From NCBI GenBank assembly GCA_035236585.1, contig CP141136.1, positions 32,758,949 to 32,822,948 of the forward strand: a stretch of DNA of 64,000 bases. The letters are read 5' to 3'. A program made the translations under genes and the position numbers. The notes below the pieces were generated by a model that saw only the letters and a program-made list of their open reading frames with translations, made no database searches and was not told the origin of the DNA. Each line of letters begins with the position of its first letter. The first letter of the stretch is position 1. Positions 34,716-48,172 of this stretch are shown in pieces. This stretch comes from Warburgia ugandensis (Eukaryota; Streptophyta; Magnoliopsida; Canellales; Canellaceae).

Positions 34716-36800
34716 TTTCAAGAATGGTTCTTTTGTCCAAAAAGGTTATGCTTCTAAAGGGTTATTCAAACTTAATGTAGTTGAAATTATTGGCTATAAA
34801 GGTTCCTTCTCTTCTACTTATACTATGGATTCCTTAAATATTTGGCATGGTAACTTAGGACATAAAAACTTACATTCAATAAAGAAAATGATCAAGTTAG
34901 GACTAGTACCAAGGATGCTTAAAGAAGAAGTGTAAAGTTTGTGTACAATCAAACTAGTCAAGGAAACCTTTTTCTTCAACCAAAAAAAGTACTAAACTTC
35001 TAAATATGATACATGCAGATGTATGTGATCCAAAGAACATCAATACTTGAGGAGATAAAAGGTACGTTATTACGATTACTGATGACTTCTCTAGTTGTTG
35101 TATTGTTTACTTGATGAGAAAGTTTATAACTTAGAAAAGTGAGGTTGAAAACCAACTAGAGAAGAAAATCAAGAAAGTTAGAAGTGATAGGGGAGGATAG
35201 TACATGAAAATTATGAATTTATTCATGGAATGCCTGCTCCTTATTGACCACAATAGAATGGAATAGATGAACCAGAAAACAATATTTTATAGATACGGCC
35301 AATGCAATTTTATCAAGTTCTAGTTTTCTTCAAATTTTCAGGGAGAAGCAATTCTTTTTGCATAATACAGCTTAAATAAGATTCTTTATAAACTTTCAGG
35401 TAAAACTCCTTATTACTAAAGAATAGAAAACTGACTTTGAAGTTTTTAAAAGTTAGGATATGCTTATAAAATGTTGGGTTACCAAATTGTAAAAGAACTC
35501 ATGTTGGCCCCAAGATAGTGGGTGGGTTGCCTTTTTATAGGTTATGCACAAAATAGTAGTATATATAAATTTTTTATAGTGAGATTAGAAGTTAGTGGTA
35601 TGGATGTTAACACAATCATAGAGTTATGAGGTGTAGATTTCTTTGAGAATGTATTTCCATACAAACAATGACGAAATATGTAACCATCAATTCAAACTAG
35701 AGAAATATCAAATCATTAGACTTATAAAACTAAAAATGAAGAATATTCAAGAGGGAACAAAAGAATTAGAACAAAAGTTGATGATGAAGAACCTAGAAGA
35801 AATGAAAGAAATAGCAAGTTTGCTTCCTCTGCTTCAATTTTCAACACCTATATAGTAAAAGAAGAAGAGCCACTCACTTATATGGAAGCTATGGCTTATA
35901 AAGATAGTATTTTCCTTGAAGATACTATGGAAAGTTAAAAAGTTTACCATACAAAATCACACTAGGTGGATTATGGAGCTAGAATTCATAGCCATGGATA
36001 AAGCAAGTGAAGAAGCTGAGTGGCTTAAAAACTTGCTAATTGACATTCCATTATGGACACAAACATGTTCATTTGATTTGTATACATTGTGATTATCAGG
36101 CAATTATAGCCAAAGCAAAAAGCAAAGCTTATAATGGAAAGGCTCGACACATTCATCTTCTGCATGTAATTATGCAAATAATAGTCAAAGGTGGTGTCAT
36201 TATATTTGAGTACATGAGATCTTAAGAGAATATTGTTGATCCTTTATCAAAAGGTTTAGCTAAAGTATGGATTCTTTATACATCTACGAAGATGAGGCTA
36301 AAAACCATCAAATAGAAGTCTCACTTGTGAAAAAAGCCAATGTAAATGATTGGAGATTCAAAGAATTAGGTTCAATGGAAAAACAAGTAACAAGATGACT
36401 GATCAAGGCACTATTTTTGAGAGTTTACATACTTTATGCCTATGCCTATGATATTAGCAGTGCATACTATGAGAAAAAGTGGAGTGTTAATCTATTAAGG
36501 TTGTTTATAGCTAGAATTCTAGTGGGATGTGGTGGTACAATGCCTACATGAGTGGGGCGATTCCTATGATCTTTTGATGGAACATCTCTATGAGCACTTA
36601 ATGAAAGGCAAGGTGCAAAGTTGAAATATGCCATCCTAGGAATTTGAATGTTTTTGAAATTATGATGTGTATGGTGGAGTTTCTTGCTTTAATAAATAGA
36701 GCAACTAGATCAAGGTCTTAGGTCACCATGAACTCTTTAACTGAACTCACAAATAGTAAAACAAGGTTCCACCTTGTTTACTGCATTATGATATCAACAA
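34716..36800 (+). mobile_element. Ty1/copia remnant C3
   Basis: Plus strand. Pre-integrase GYASKGLFKLNVVE and LNIWHGNLGHKNLHSIKKM (34740-34900). Integrase pieces DDFSSCCIVYLMRK (about 35080) and a decayed HGI.APY.PQQNG-like stretch (about 35230). Integrase end near 35400-35560 (KRTHVGP-IVGGLPF-like). Start of RT LTYMEAMAYKDSIFLED (about 35875). Then, without the RT core, RNase H MELEFIAMDKASEEAEWLKN (about 35970) through DPLSKGL-like text at 36240. A purine tract runs into TGTTAATC at 36485, which should be the start of the 3' LTR. The 5' LTR and the end of the 3' LTR are not defined. Confidence 0.8.
36485..36800 (+). repeat. Putative 3' LTR of copia C3 (end uncertain)
   Basis: Starts TGTTAATC directly after AAAAAGTGGAG, the polypurine arrangement usual at copia 3' LTRs, about 230 bp after the end of RNase H. 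No second copy was found to fix the far end. Confidence 0.45.
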
Positions 36801-37129
36801 TTGGTATATATTACACTAAATATAACTTGTTAACAATTTTTCATGAACAAATGTATCTAGATGGTTGGTTATATAAGATCTAGTAGGAGCTTTTATTATT
36901 TAATGCTTCTAGAATGTTGCTCTCTTATATTTATTTGTCACTCTAGAATTATTATTTGCAGGACTATTATTGTTGGTTCCTAGATGTTATCATTGTAACA
37001 TGTTTTTGTTTGCTATTTAAATATGCTCGTTAGATCACTAAAATGTTTTTCACTATGCGTGTTTACACCTTTAGTGATAAATCTATTTCTTGTCACATGT
37101 GTACTTAGATTTTTCTACTGTATTTGGTA

Positions 37130-40100
37130 TGCTAGCTCCTAAATATGCCATGATGTCTTCTAGAACGGACAAAGCTCAATAATATTGAGAACTTGATTGG
37201 AAGCAATTACCTTACATGGAAAAGGTGGATTCGCCATATCCTCCTCCAAGATTTAGTCAAATACATGCTTGATGGTGTATTTGAAGATACACCAATTGGT
37301 GCTATTAGCACTCAGTAGTGTAGAAACATGGAGGAAGATAAGAAAGCAAAGTCCTTCATGCCTATCTTAGTAGAGTTAGACATAAGAATTATGTTTAAAG
37401 ATAAGCTCTCCATCTTTGCCTTGTATAAGGTGGTGGCCACAAGGTATGAAGAATATTCTAAATCTCGTATGTTCCTCTTAATTGAAAATATAATGGCATG
37501 CAGATAAAAGAATTTGACGATGTTATAAACCATGCTAACATGCCCTTTAGTGTCCAAGAAATTGGCAAGTTTGGGAAACATAATTCCTGATAAATTATAG
37601 GTTTCAAGAGTTCTCAATAGTTTTCTAGCTTCCAGGATTTCTCTATAGTATCCTTAATTTCTTAAGGGTGAAGTTGATAGTTTAATGTCCATGCTCTAGC
37701 TAAGGCCGAGAAGAGAGAGAAAGGATGCAAGAAATTCTTCCCATGTTAACTTGGCTAAAGTGAAAAGGCGAGGATCTCCTAAGTCCAATCAATTCCCAAA
37801 GAAGAAAAAGAATTTCAAGAGAAGGGTAAAAAACCTTATGTTTTTATGATGGGGGAGATGGTAATTGAAACTAGGTTGGGCCTTGCTAGGTTTATGGCTA
37901 ATTAGGACATGTCATCTATATTGTCATTGAAACATTATTGTTGGGATCAAAAGAAAACTCCTCGTTGTTGGACTCCACTACTTCTTGTCATATTACTAAG
38001 GCTAGAAAGATCGTAACAGGCTTCACACAAAAAAGTGTTAGCAAGCATAAAGTCTATATGGGAAACAATAGTTTCTGTGAGGTGCAAGGCACACAGACTA
38101 TGAGGATTGAGCTTCCTAGTAAGAGGTAGCTAATTAGATAGAGGTTTTGTTTGGGCTGGCTATCATGCATAATTTGATATTTGTTCCCAGACTTTCAGCT
38201 AAAGGACTTGAGGTTGGCCTCCACGAGAATAGGGCTATAGTTGATAACTAAATGTAGCACTCACAAAACAGATCAACATATCAAATATGCATGGATCAAC
38301 AAGAATACATGCCAAAATGGATTGGAGACTTCAAATTTGTGAGTAATGGATTAGTACACCCTAATTTGTATCCAATCTAGTGTAGATAATAGATTTGCAA
38401 ATGAACCATTTTTCCTAATGAAACAAAATTTAACTATGTAGATTGGACATAATTAGAGATGAAGTTGAAGATTTGAGACGCAATATAAATTTACATTGAC
38501 TAAGGCTAGAAATTGATGGATAATACTTATTACAATGACTACGATTCTTCCAATTGCAAATTTTAATGTGCAATATTGAAAATTATCTTCCTATTCTTCT
38601 TCTTTTTGAATTCTCTTTCCCAACTTTAATGTTGTTGGTGTTCTTGGGAAGCTTCATTTAAACATCACTACCTTATCAAAATCAAGGTCATAAACTTGAT
38701 CACAACAAACCCAATAAAAAAAACTTATGCTCTTTCCATGTCTACTAAAATTTCATGGCCATTTTTAGATTGAAAATGCAAAATGACATGGTTTTGAATT
38801 AGATGGAAAACAATAAGACACAGACAGGTTAGACAAAAGTAAAACCTCCCTTGATTTCCAAAACAAAAACTTTGTGTAGACCGTCTCATGGTTTTGACAC
38901 AGAAAATAGAGGGTATTTGGGAATCTGAGTGGAAGAGGAAGATTGGTAGACTACATAGGATTCTATTCTAGAAATGAAGACCATATAGGATTCTATTTCT
39001 AAGTAATCAACATTTTTTGTTTTCCATTTCAACCTTCTAAATGGATATCCATGAATTTGTCCTTGTAGATCGTGCATTCAATGGATCTAATTGCTTCAAT
39101 CCATTAAATCTAAGTATCTCAATTCTTCAATCAAAATATGCAAATTTTACATGAATAAGTAGATATCTACAAAGTCTTATTTGTTTTGCCGGTGCTAGTT
39201 AGAAGTCTATTTTATTCTCTGGCACTTTATGTGATGGATTATATAAACTCAATGCGACTAATATTTTGTTGCAAATGTAAATAACATTAATCCTTTTGTT
39301 TATGACTATTTTCTCTTTGAAGATGACCATTTATTGTGGTTGCTTAGTTTAGGTATGTAAATAAGGATAAGTTAGAAAGGATGTTAAGGTTTTGATACCT
39401 AGGTTATAGAACAAACTGGAAGTGTGTGAACATTGTTTGTTTGATAAAATGTATAGGACTTCCTTTGGGAAGGAAAAGGAGAAATGGAGCCCTAAAGGTT
39501 ATTATTTTGATGTTTGTGTCCACTGAATGTTAAATTGTGTCCATTGAATTTTAAAACCCACATAGGAATGACTTATTTTATTACACTTACTAATGATTAT
39601 TCTAGGTTCAGATACATATATATATATATATATATATTAAGTGAGAAATCAAGGGCCTAAGTAAATTCAAGTAATTTAAAGCCAAGGTAAAAAATAATCT
39701 TTTAGGACAATTAAAGTTTTAAGGTCTGATAGAGGTGATAAGTACATGGATGATGTATTTGACTGCTTTTGTGAAAGTCATGGCATCATAATGAATTTGC
39801 TTTACTCTATACTCGGCAAAATGGAGTTCCAAAATGAGAAGTAGAACCTTGTTTGACATGGTTCAAAGTATGTTGAACCATTTCAAGTTAGGAACTTAGT
39901 TACGTGGAACTCTACACAGTAATTTACATTATAATCTAAATACCCTTGAAGATTATCAAAGTGACAACTTACTAGTTATAGACTTATAGGAAATCAAACA
40001 TAGGTAAGCATAGAGTGTGGAGTGTTGGGGCTGTTGTGAGAGTAGTAGACTAAAATAGGTCTAAGTTGGATCCTAAAACTATAAAGTGTAATTTTAAGGA

Positions 40101-41970
40101 GTGCAATGAACACTCTAAGAGGTGTAGGTTTGTAGTACATCACCCTGACAAGTTAGTAGAGTCATAGAAAGTAAAGATGTTTACTTCTTGGAAAATCACT
40201 TAGACCCTAGAGTCTTAGTTAGAAAGGTTGAACTTTTTGAGGTTTTGAAACTTAAGGAGAAATTAAGTGACTCAATGAGGTCATAGATTCAACTTGTAAG
40301 GTTGAGTGGGCTTCTATACTTGTTGGATAGAGAAGGCCTTCTCCTAGGGATCATTTTGTGATGTTAGAAGAGATAGATGAAGATACCATTATTGACAAAT
40401 TTCTTTCAAGTGATGATCCTCAAAGTTATCTTGAAGTGGTCACTACTAAGAATGTTGATACATACCTTACTGACATCTAGTAGGAAAAAGATTTTACTAA
40501 AAATAATTAAGTCTAGTTTATAATGACCTACTTGAAGGAGGGATTACCATAAGTGATAAATGGATCTTCAAGAAGAAACTAAAAACTGATCATTTCATTG
40601 AGAAGCACGAGGCTGAACAGAGGTTTTACTCAGGTTAAGGGGATCGATTAATAGGAACACTTTTCTCCTGTGCCTAGGTTTATGTTGATTAGAATCTTGA
40701 TAGAAATAGCTTTATACTTGGATATGGAGTTACACTAGAAGAATGTAAAAAACGACCTTCCTTAATGGTGACTTAGAGGAAGAAAATTTATATGAAGGTT
40801 TGTAAGGGCTTTAAAGATGAAGCCCAAGATGGTAAACTCTGCAAGTCGATTAGGGTCTTATATGGCTAAAATAATCATCTAAGTAGTGATATTATACATT
40901 CTATAAGGTTATTTTGGAATATGGTTTTTTATCCAACTAGTATGACCATGATGTGTATAACTTAGTGGGAGTAAGTTTATGTTGTCATGTTCATCAAATC
41001 CTATTGATGGATAATGCTCTTGGTGTGATTTTCAAGACTAAATAGTGGCTTTAGAGCCAGTTTGAAATGTAAGATATGGGTGACTCATCTTTTATCCTAG
41101 GTATTAAAATTGAAAATGATAGGGAAGGTAGGAAACTTAGATTTTGTAAGGAATCATATATTGATATGTGCTCAATGGATTTTATGTAGTTTGGTAGAAA
41201 TCCATGGATATACCAATCTGTAAGGTTCTTAGTTGAGTAAGAAGATGGCACCATCAACTGATGAGGATATACTTGTAACAAAGTCTATGCCCCATGGGCA
41301 AGCCATTGGCAATTTGATGTATGCCAGGACATATACCAAAATGAATAGGGCTATCACATGAGTCTTTTGAGCATATTTCACAGTAACCTTGGCTCTCCTT
41401 ATTAGAATGTCATTAAGCAGGTATTTTGCTACTTTGTAGTAGGATTTGATGCTCAACTTTTAAGCAGATGAGATTGTTCCTATCATGGTCATGAATTTTG
41501 ATTTTGTGGACAACTTGGAGAGATGAGATCCCTAACTGGTTACGTATTTAAGTTTGGTGGTGCTGTAGTTTCATGGAACAATAAGAGGCAAAAGTCTATG
41601 GCCAAGATGAAAGTAGAATTTTTAGCTTGTAGTCTAATAGGTTCGAAGGATGTGTGGATCGAAGGTGTTAAGCTAATGTGTGATAGCTAAACTAAAGTGT
41701 ACACTCTTATGAATGTTTGGATAAGTTTTAAGGACAAGCATATAGAGATTCATTATTTATATATATTTGATATTCTACGTATGAGGATAATGATTATGAG
41801 TTATACTTCTACTACCAAAATGTTGGCTAATCCATTAACTAAGGCTTTAACAATGGATCTATTCTTGAGTCATAGGTATTTATTGGGAGATATTGATGTG
41901 TTTATTGTAATCCCACGTTTAATCAACCAAGTGGAAATGTTAGTCCTAGTGGTTGAGCAAACCACATGAT
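37130..41970 (+). mobile_element. Ty1/copia remnant C4
   Basis: Plus strand. Gag IENLIGSNYLTWKRWIRHIL at about 37175-37240 continuing through DGVFEDTPIGAIST. Protease remnant LDSTTSCHITKARKIVTG near 37965. Integrase text THIGMTYFITLTNDYSRFRY near 39555-39615. RT pieces KWIFKKKLKTDHFIEK (about 40560), a CYGLKQ.SRQW-type region (about 40850) and FEMQDMGDSSFILGIKIEND-like text (about 41065-41120). RNase H end MLANPLTKALTMDLFLSH near 41820-41875. Every domain contains stops or frame shifts. LTRs were not recognised. C4 follows C3 closely and has the same strand, but its gag and RNase H texts belong to a different copia lineage. Confidence 0.82.
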
Positions 41971-43220
41971 ACTTGTTTTGGTTCATATGATTTCACTATT
42001 ATAGTTTGTTTGGTCTTCTAATTAGTGTGACCAACTAATGAGTAGACTTGGATGGTTGAGATAGTTGAATCTTGTTTATACACCTTTAGGACTCCCATAG
42101 TGTTCACGAGTGAGCCCTCTGTTACCTAAATTACCTGGTATTGTAGGCAATGAACTCCCTAACTTAAAGCTAAGCCATAAGGTTACGTGGAGTTCTATGA
42201 ATGACTAAGATTAAGTCCTCTATTAGGGCTTCAATATAAAAGTGAGGATATAAGAGAGAGACGTTAGAATTTTGATTATTATTTTTTCCTCTCTAGCTAT
42301 CTCTCTATTAGGATTTCACAAAAGCATAAATGGGAAAAACACTAGGGCACAACATTGGATCCTTTGTTGGATGTGTTTCTTTAATGGATTCTTGTTTGAT
42401 TTCCTAGTGGTTTAGAGCTTGATTGGTGATCCTTGGGAAGGGCTTAAGCTTGTGGTTTGTCCAACTTGTAAGTCACCATCTATTATTCTTTTATGTACTT
42501 CATCTCTTGTAGTTGTAGGTGATTTTAAGAGAGGTTTTTCATAGGAAAACTCTATTGGTCAGGGAAGGTGAGTTTATATATCCCTAGATCTTCATTTTAC
42601 TTGCCCTTATTTTTACTACTACTCTTTCATCCAACCCAGTAATGTATGGTTTCTTTTTGTTTCTTTTTTTCATGTACAACTAACTAGAGATTCTCTCATA
42701 GCGACAATGAATGACACAGCCCACTATGGCATGATTGTCAAAGTCAGATTATTAGAAAGGTTGTGAGTATGGTCATAAGGAGACTAGGAATATTATTCTC
42801 TTACACTAACATAAAAGCATATGTTTTTGCCTAACATATTCTATTCATGTACAGCTCATTTCCATTGTTATTGTTAGTGGGATAGAGAAAAACTAACGCA
42901 TCAAGTGAGATTACTCACTTAGTTGAGGCTGTAGAATGGAGCTGTTTGGCGTGAAAATGATAATACATGAACTAAGTTATTCATGGATTAGTGACATTCT
43001 CCCATGCTAATTTTTCTTTTATTAGTTTTAAGTAAATAATTACAAAGCAAATCACTTACGCACTTTTAATCATGCAAGCTGCTAAATCTAACTCTAGCTC
43101 AAAGGAGAATGCAATCACTAAAATCTACAACCAAGTGTATTTCTGGAAAGATGTTGAGGTGTTTGAGACCAATTGCGCTAGGCATTTGTTGGCTTCTCCC
43201 ATGCTATTTACAACCTTAAA

Positions 43221-43279
<59 letters not shown>

Positions 43280-44649
43280 CACTTGAAAGTTAACTTACTA
43301 AGACTTTTATCTTATTTCACCCATGTTTAGATGATTTTTAAAAAAAAATTTGGGCCACCAGTAACAAGGAATAGATTCCCCATCCAAAAGAAAAGGATTG
43401 TAAGAGATACTTAACAGCTTGGACATTTAAGATCTACAAACAAAACCTCTCATGTTGTAGAGAAAATGTGTAGGATAGCCATCAATTTGCGTCAGAGTAT
43501 ATATGTCACTACAGCTACAAAAGCAAATCGGGACCCAAATGGCTGGTGATCCAAACAGTAAGCTTCTAGTCCTAACTCATTCGAAGATTTTATTCTTTTC
43601 CTGAACTGTTGGTGTGTGTAGGTGGACAGTTATGACTGCCCACGATTTGGACAGCCCCTGTTGAGCCATACACCTCGGTGTCCATGAGAGAGAGAGGGAG
43701 CATTTGCCCTACCACTAAGTTGCAACCATGCCACGAGTCACATGTATTTGAGAATGTCAAAAGTCCTCTCCAAGCAAAGACCGCGAAACCTTTGCGCTTG
43801 TTCTTTTCAGACCCGGCCACTGTTCCTCTTAAGATAGACAGAGAGAGATGGATCCGAACATGTGTGGTTAGGTGGAAACTTAGCATTCGCCACTAAATGA
43901 GCATGATATCAACAAAGCGAGACCCTTTACCCTTCTCGCTATCGCACTCCTAACTACGTACGTTCTGCACCTTCCTCCCACCAGTCTCTTCATAATCTAT
44001 AGGCGATGGACGTTGCTGCATTTCGAATCTCTTAACTCATTCAAAAGTTACGTCTTTTTTGAACTCTTGGTTTCTAAGCTTTTAAAGTTTCCTGCTCTTT
44101 CCCTTCTCTTCCTGTGTTTTGTTTTATGTATCTATTAATGTCTGTTGATGGTGATTGTGGTTTAGATGTATGTATAAATGGGTTCTGATCATTGCTGATT
44201 GTGTTGTTCTGAGGTTGTTCATCGGATACGTATCGAAGATGGGTCTCTTCTTTTATTAATTTAGTTTTTCGTTTTCTAGTTGGAATTTGGTTGGATGGAT
44301 GATAGTAAGTTCTGGTTCCTGGATGATCAGCCGCTCGGCTTGGTGCTGAAACAACGTCCGTTGATTACATTTAGATCTAAGTTTTGGTTATGAGGGCTTT
44401 CCTAGATCAAGTTTTGGATTCTGGGGACCATTCAAAACAGTCTTTTGAGTTCTGGCCACCACTGGAGAAAATACTTTGAGTTCCACGGGATATCCTTAAG
44501 GACAAGGAACCCACAGTTTTGGTTTTAATAGTGCCGGGCTTTGTTAATGGTAGTGGAAAGTTTTACAAGTACACCAACCTGTCATTTTGATAGTTATTTT
44601 CATTCTGAAAAGTCATCCTGTGCCCCTCTCCCGTACTTAGTGGTGATGT
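41971..44649. other. Spacer, including upstream part of kinase pseudogene
   Basis: The left part may hold the 3' LTR of C4. An (AC)n-(AT)n microsatellite lies at 43220-43275. From about 43900 the sequence probably represents decayed 5' flank or first exons of the kinase pseudogene, but no kinase N-lobe residues could be read. Confidence 0.4.
43220..43275 (+). repeat. Compound (AC)n-(AT)n microsatellite
   Basis: About eight AC units run directly into about twenty AT units. Confidence 0.95.
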
Positions 44650-46360
44650 CTCCTTTTTTGTGGGAAGCACTCTTACTGGTCGTTATGGACTTCCTTTGGT
44701 ACATCACAAGGGCTGGTAAGCGGACTACTATATTTTAGTGAGTTCTGTTTTCAGGTTGTTAAATAGATTGTTGTATCCTGAGAAATTTTACGCTATGGTT
44801 GATGAATGCGTTCTATCTCATTATTCTTGACATTATGACCGTAATGGCTGCTGTGACAATGCTGACATGCTTGGTCCGAGTCTTTGGGATGTTTGGAACT
44901 CCAATAATCAGATGTATCTATTTTGTCTTTTATCTAATCTCTCCTTCCCTTCCGTCCTTTTGCTATTTCGGCTTCACCACATTTTTCTACTAGGCTAAGG
45001 AGATGGTTTCCTGTATAGCAGTGGAGGCTATATCGATGCTAGAGAAGCTTCACTTTAAAGGGTTTTTACTGAGTAGTAGTTGTCAAGCTATTTATGACTT
45101 TTCTGGTGGATATTTCATTGCCTTCTTGCTGTTTTAACTTTTAATGCAAAAGTTATTTGGTTCTCCCAGTTTTGTGCATGGAGTTGTAAAGCCAGAGAAT
45201 TTTCTGCTGGGTTAGCTGGGAACTGTTGATGAGAGAGCTTTATCTGGTAGCTTGGTTTAGGTAGCCATGTTTTCAAGGTCAATCTCTAGATTTCATAGCA
45301 GTGAAACCATTTTCTATAATTCTTAGTATAGAGTTGAAAAATACTGTTCTTTAAGAAATTACTTGGTAGCATTTGGCGTACAATTTTGATCAATCAGTTA
45401 ATTAATTTTGTTATATTATCCGTGCTTCTAAACTAAAGCTGTCTGCTTCAACATCTAGATGGCAGGATTCATCGTCTGGTCTTCTTGTTGATTATGCCCA
45501 AAAGCTTGATGTTTTCAGGTTTGTACAGTATCTTCTGAGTTGAATCTTAAACAGTTACGTCTGATTACCTTTCACTAAGAGACTTAATTTGTCAGGGGAA
45601 CACTACGATATGCCAGTGTACAAGCATTTGGGTGGAACAGGAAGCAGAAGGGATGACCTGGAGTCATTCGCATACACCCTAGTATTCCTCCTTAGAGGAA
45701 AGCTACCCTGGCAAGGGTTTCTGGTAAGTTCATTTCTGGTACAAATGATGCTTTCCAACTTCATGGTTATGTTGCTTGTTTACATGACTGGCATTCCCTT
45801 GATTGCTGAAAATGTAGGGAGAGAACAAACCCTTTCTTGTTTGTAAGAAAAAGATGGGAACTTTTCCTGAAATGCTTTGTTGCTTCTGTCCTTCCCTGTT
45901 TCATCTATTTCGTGAGCTGGTAACAAATATGAATGTTTATGAAGAATCAAATTATAGGAAGCATTTCCCTTTTTGGAAGGCAGCATAGGGTCCAATGCAT
46001 TATTAAGGCCTATCAAAACTGATGGGGCTCTAAAGGTTGTATATCTTCTACTGTCTGCTTCTTTCAATCATGATGACAGTGGTGAATAGTCTTTACCTAG
46101 GTCTATTAATTGTAACAATGTTAGTTTCTATTACACAATTTTCATGCTTGGAAGGTATACGTTACGGTTTCTTCTCTGTGGAGTAATCTTTGTCAGATTG
46201 ATCTCCTCTTTTGTGTACGTGGGACAGAAAAGGGAAGATTGCTTGTTGAACTGGAAAATGATGGAGAGCCTCAGAAGAAAATTTGACTAGGAACTCCAGC
46301 TACTCACTGGATCCGTGTGTATAATGCTTGCTCACCTAGCTATGAAGCAAAGGTGAACAA
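44650..46360 (+). pseudogene. MUT9-like (casein kinase 1-type) kinase pseudogene
   Basis: Exon-sized blocks separated by intron-like gaps match plant MUT9-like/EL1-like CK1 kinases, nuclear Ser/Thr kinases of about 700 residues. Blocks: STLTGRYGLPLVHHKG (44660); DMLGPSLWDVWNSN (44865); CIAVEAISMLEKLHFKG (45010); FVHGVVKPENFLLG then stop (45171-45215); RWQDSSSGLLVDYAQKLDVF (45460); [20 protein letters not shown] and [10 protein letters not shown] (45630); [20 protein letters not shown] (45835); VGQKRGRLLVELENDGEPQK (46225); LGTPATHWIRVYNA (46290). The catalytic Asp of HGDVKPENF is Val. Stops, a frameshift near 45625 and loss of the N-lobe and C-terminal region make it dead. Retained introns show it arose by DNA duplication. 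Confidence 0.85.
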
Positions 46361-47091
46361 GAGAATCCATGATATGAAAATTGCTTATGATATAGGGATT
46401 TGTTTCATTGTAGCAAGTTGCTAATATATAGTTTCAGTAATCCATTGAGTTGGTTGCATTCTTATAAGACTGCAATCATCTTCTTTAAAGAATCTACTTG
46501 GTTTCATATGGTATTTTAAGGCTTGGATAATTATTATAACCTTTTCAAAGTGTTACAGCCTTTCCGTACTTTCCCACCATCTTCTCTCTCCCTATGCACA
46601 CGTGCACCCCACCAATACATACAATACAGATTTGCACACCCATTCAACCTTCTCTTTCTTTCATATTGGCTCTGAGTGCTGTTGTCTATTAGACAGCATT
46701 CTTCAGATTCAGTCTCTGGTCACTGCCGGGAACATGTAATGGATGGGAGGGAGTTGCTCACTTTGGTACATCTTTTCAGTTTGAAAGGAACCTTATTCCT
46801 TTGATTATCGGTGGCTATGGAGCAAAGGAAAAAGAAAAGAAAACAACTGGGTCATGTCAGGTCGGCATCGAGATTATGCATCTAGCCCGTTTTTTAGAAG
46901 TAATCATCACATTTGACTAACTTTTTATCATAAAATGGGATGGATATTAGGGCAATTAAGCAAACGTATCGCCTAATGTATACCAATATCAGTCTGAAGA
47001 GGTTTGTGGTTCAGGTCGTGGAAAGATATTCTACTATTAATGGACGTACGCACGTGATGTTAGACAGTTAGAAGCTTCATATTAAAAACTA
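46361..47091. other. Spacer between kinase pseudogene and PIF element
   Basis: No feature recognised. The kinase homology stops near 46360, well before the left terminal repeat of the PIF element, so that insertion did not itself truncate the gene. Confidence 0.45.
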
Positions 47092-47209
47092 GAGTTTTTT
47101 TTGCAGAAATACCATTAAATTTTGTCATGTTTGTAAAAAAGTCTAACATTTTTGGAGTTTTGCAAATTTGCCATTAAGTTTTCATGAGCTTTGCAAAATT
47201 GTTATTTAA
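47092..47209 (+). repeat. Left terminal inverted repeat of the PIF element
   Basis: Four units of about 25-35 bp, each led by a TTTGCAAA-like word (TTTTGCAGAAA, TTTGTAAAA, TTTTGCAAATTT, CTTTGCAAAATT). Two units continue with ACCATTAAATTTT or GCCATTAAGTTTT. Matches 61251-61139 in inverted orientation. Confidence 0.8.
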
Positions 47210-47229
47210 CTGCGTATGTTTGGAGTTTC

Positions 47230-47375
47230 TATTGGCACGTCTCCTGTAATATCTCTAATGATATCTTCAGCGATATCTGAGATATGTTCTGTAATATCTT
47301 GAGTGATATCTGGGATATGTGACATTTGTTCTGCGATATCTCTGGTGATATCTTTGGTGATATTTGAAATATGTC
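47230..47375. repeat. Left subterminal GATATC cluster
   Basis: Five GATATC sites plus several near-matches (AATATCTC, GAGATATG, GATATTTG) within about 145 bp, loosely tandem with TGTAATATCT and GTGATATCT words. Palindromic, clustered sites next to a terminal repeat are candidates for transposase binding. Confidence 0.7.
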
Positions 47376-47391
47376 ATGAGAAATATTTTAT

Positions 47392-48172
47392 TATTTTTTA
47401 ATAAAAATTAATGCATCAACCAATTAGGTAGCAATGACCCTCAAACTATGGAACTTTCAAAGCAAAGTATATAGTTTCATCAAATAACAATTAGTTTCAT
47501 TGGAAAGCATTAAAGAAGTAAATGTAGTTTTTAAGATAAATTTTACGTAAACATAGACATAATCATAAAAATGATAATAACAAGGAGAAGTTTACAAAGG
47601 ACATATGCTACTACATTGAATGGTGACGACAAGGCATTAAACACAAGGGTGACACAGTCGCTCCCTCCATCTTGTAATGCATTAGTGGACTTACACACCA
47701 CATTTTGATTGAATTTCCTACCATCCAATTTCTATCTTCGGAGCATTGTCATCCCAATTGCTGCGTAGCTCAATTGACATATACTCATCAAGCTAGATGA
47801 ACCATCCCATATGTTGTTTGTTGGCAGAGCAACGAAAGTACCACTTGCCAGCATTGGGCTTTGAGCATACCTCTAATAGCAGCATAGGCCCTCGATCGCA
47901 TGCACATAAGAGGTGAGGGTTTTGCTCCATTCCTGTAAGAAGACATCATGTGCATATACTTTGCTATGTAAGTAATACACATAATTAATATAAGCAATCA
48001 TCATTTAACTTTTCATAACAAACCAACTAAATAGACCAAAAAAGAGTTTTAATACAACAACGTGTTCCTTGTCATGATCACATAATTATTGGTTGTTTCT
48101 ATGAACATAATTAAACCAAAGTTTCTATGTGATGGAAGCGTGCTAAGCAGCAACATCTCGATGAGTTGACTC
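47392..48172 (-). other. 3' region of the PIF element
   Basis: Lies beyond the transposase stop on the minus strand. Open frames at 47543-47728 and 47788-47997 minus lack recognised motifs. No clear second gene. Confidence 0.4.
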
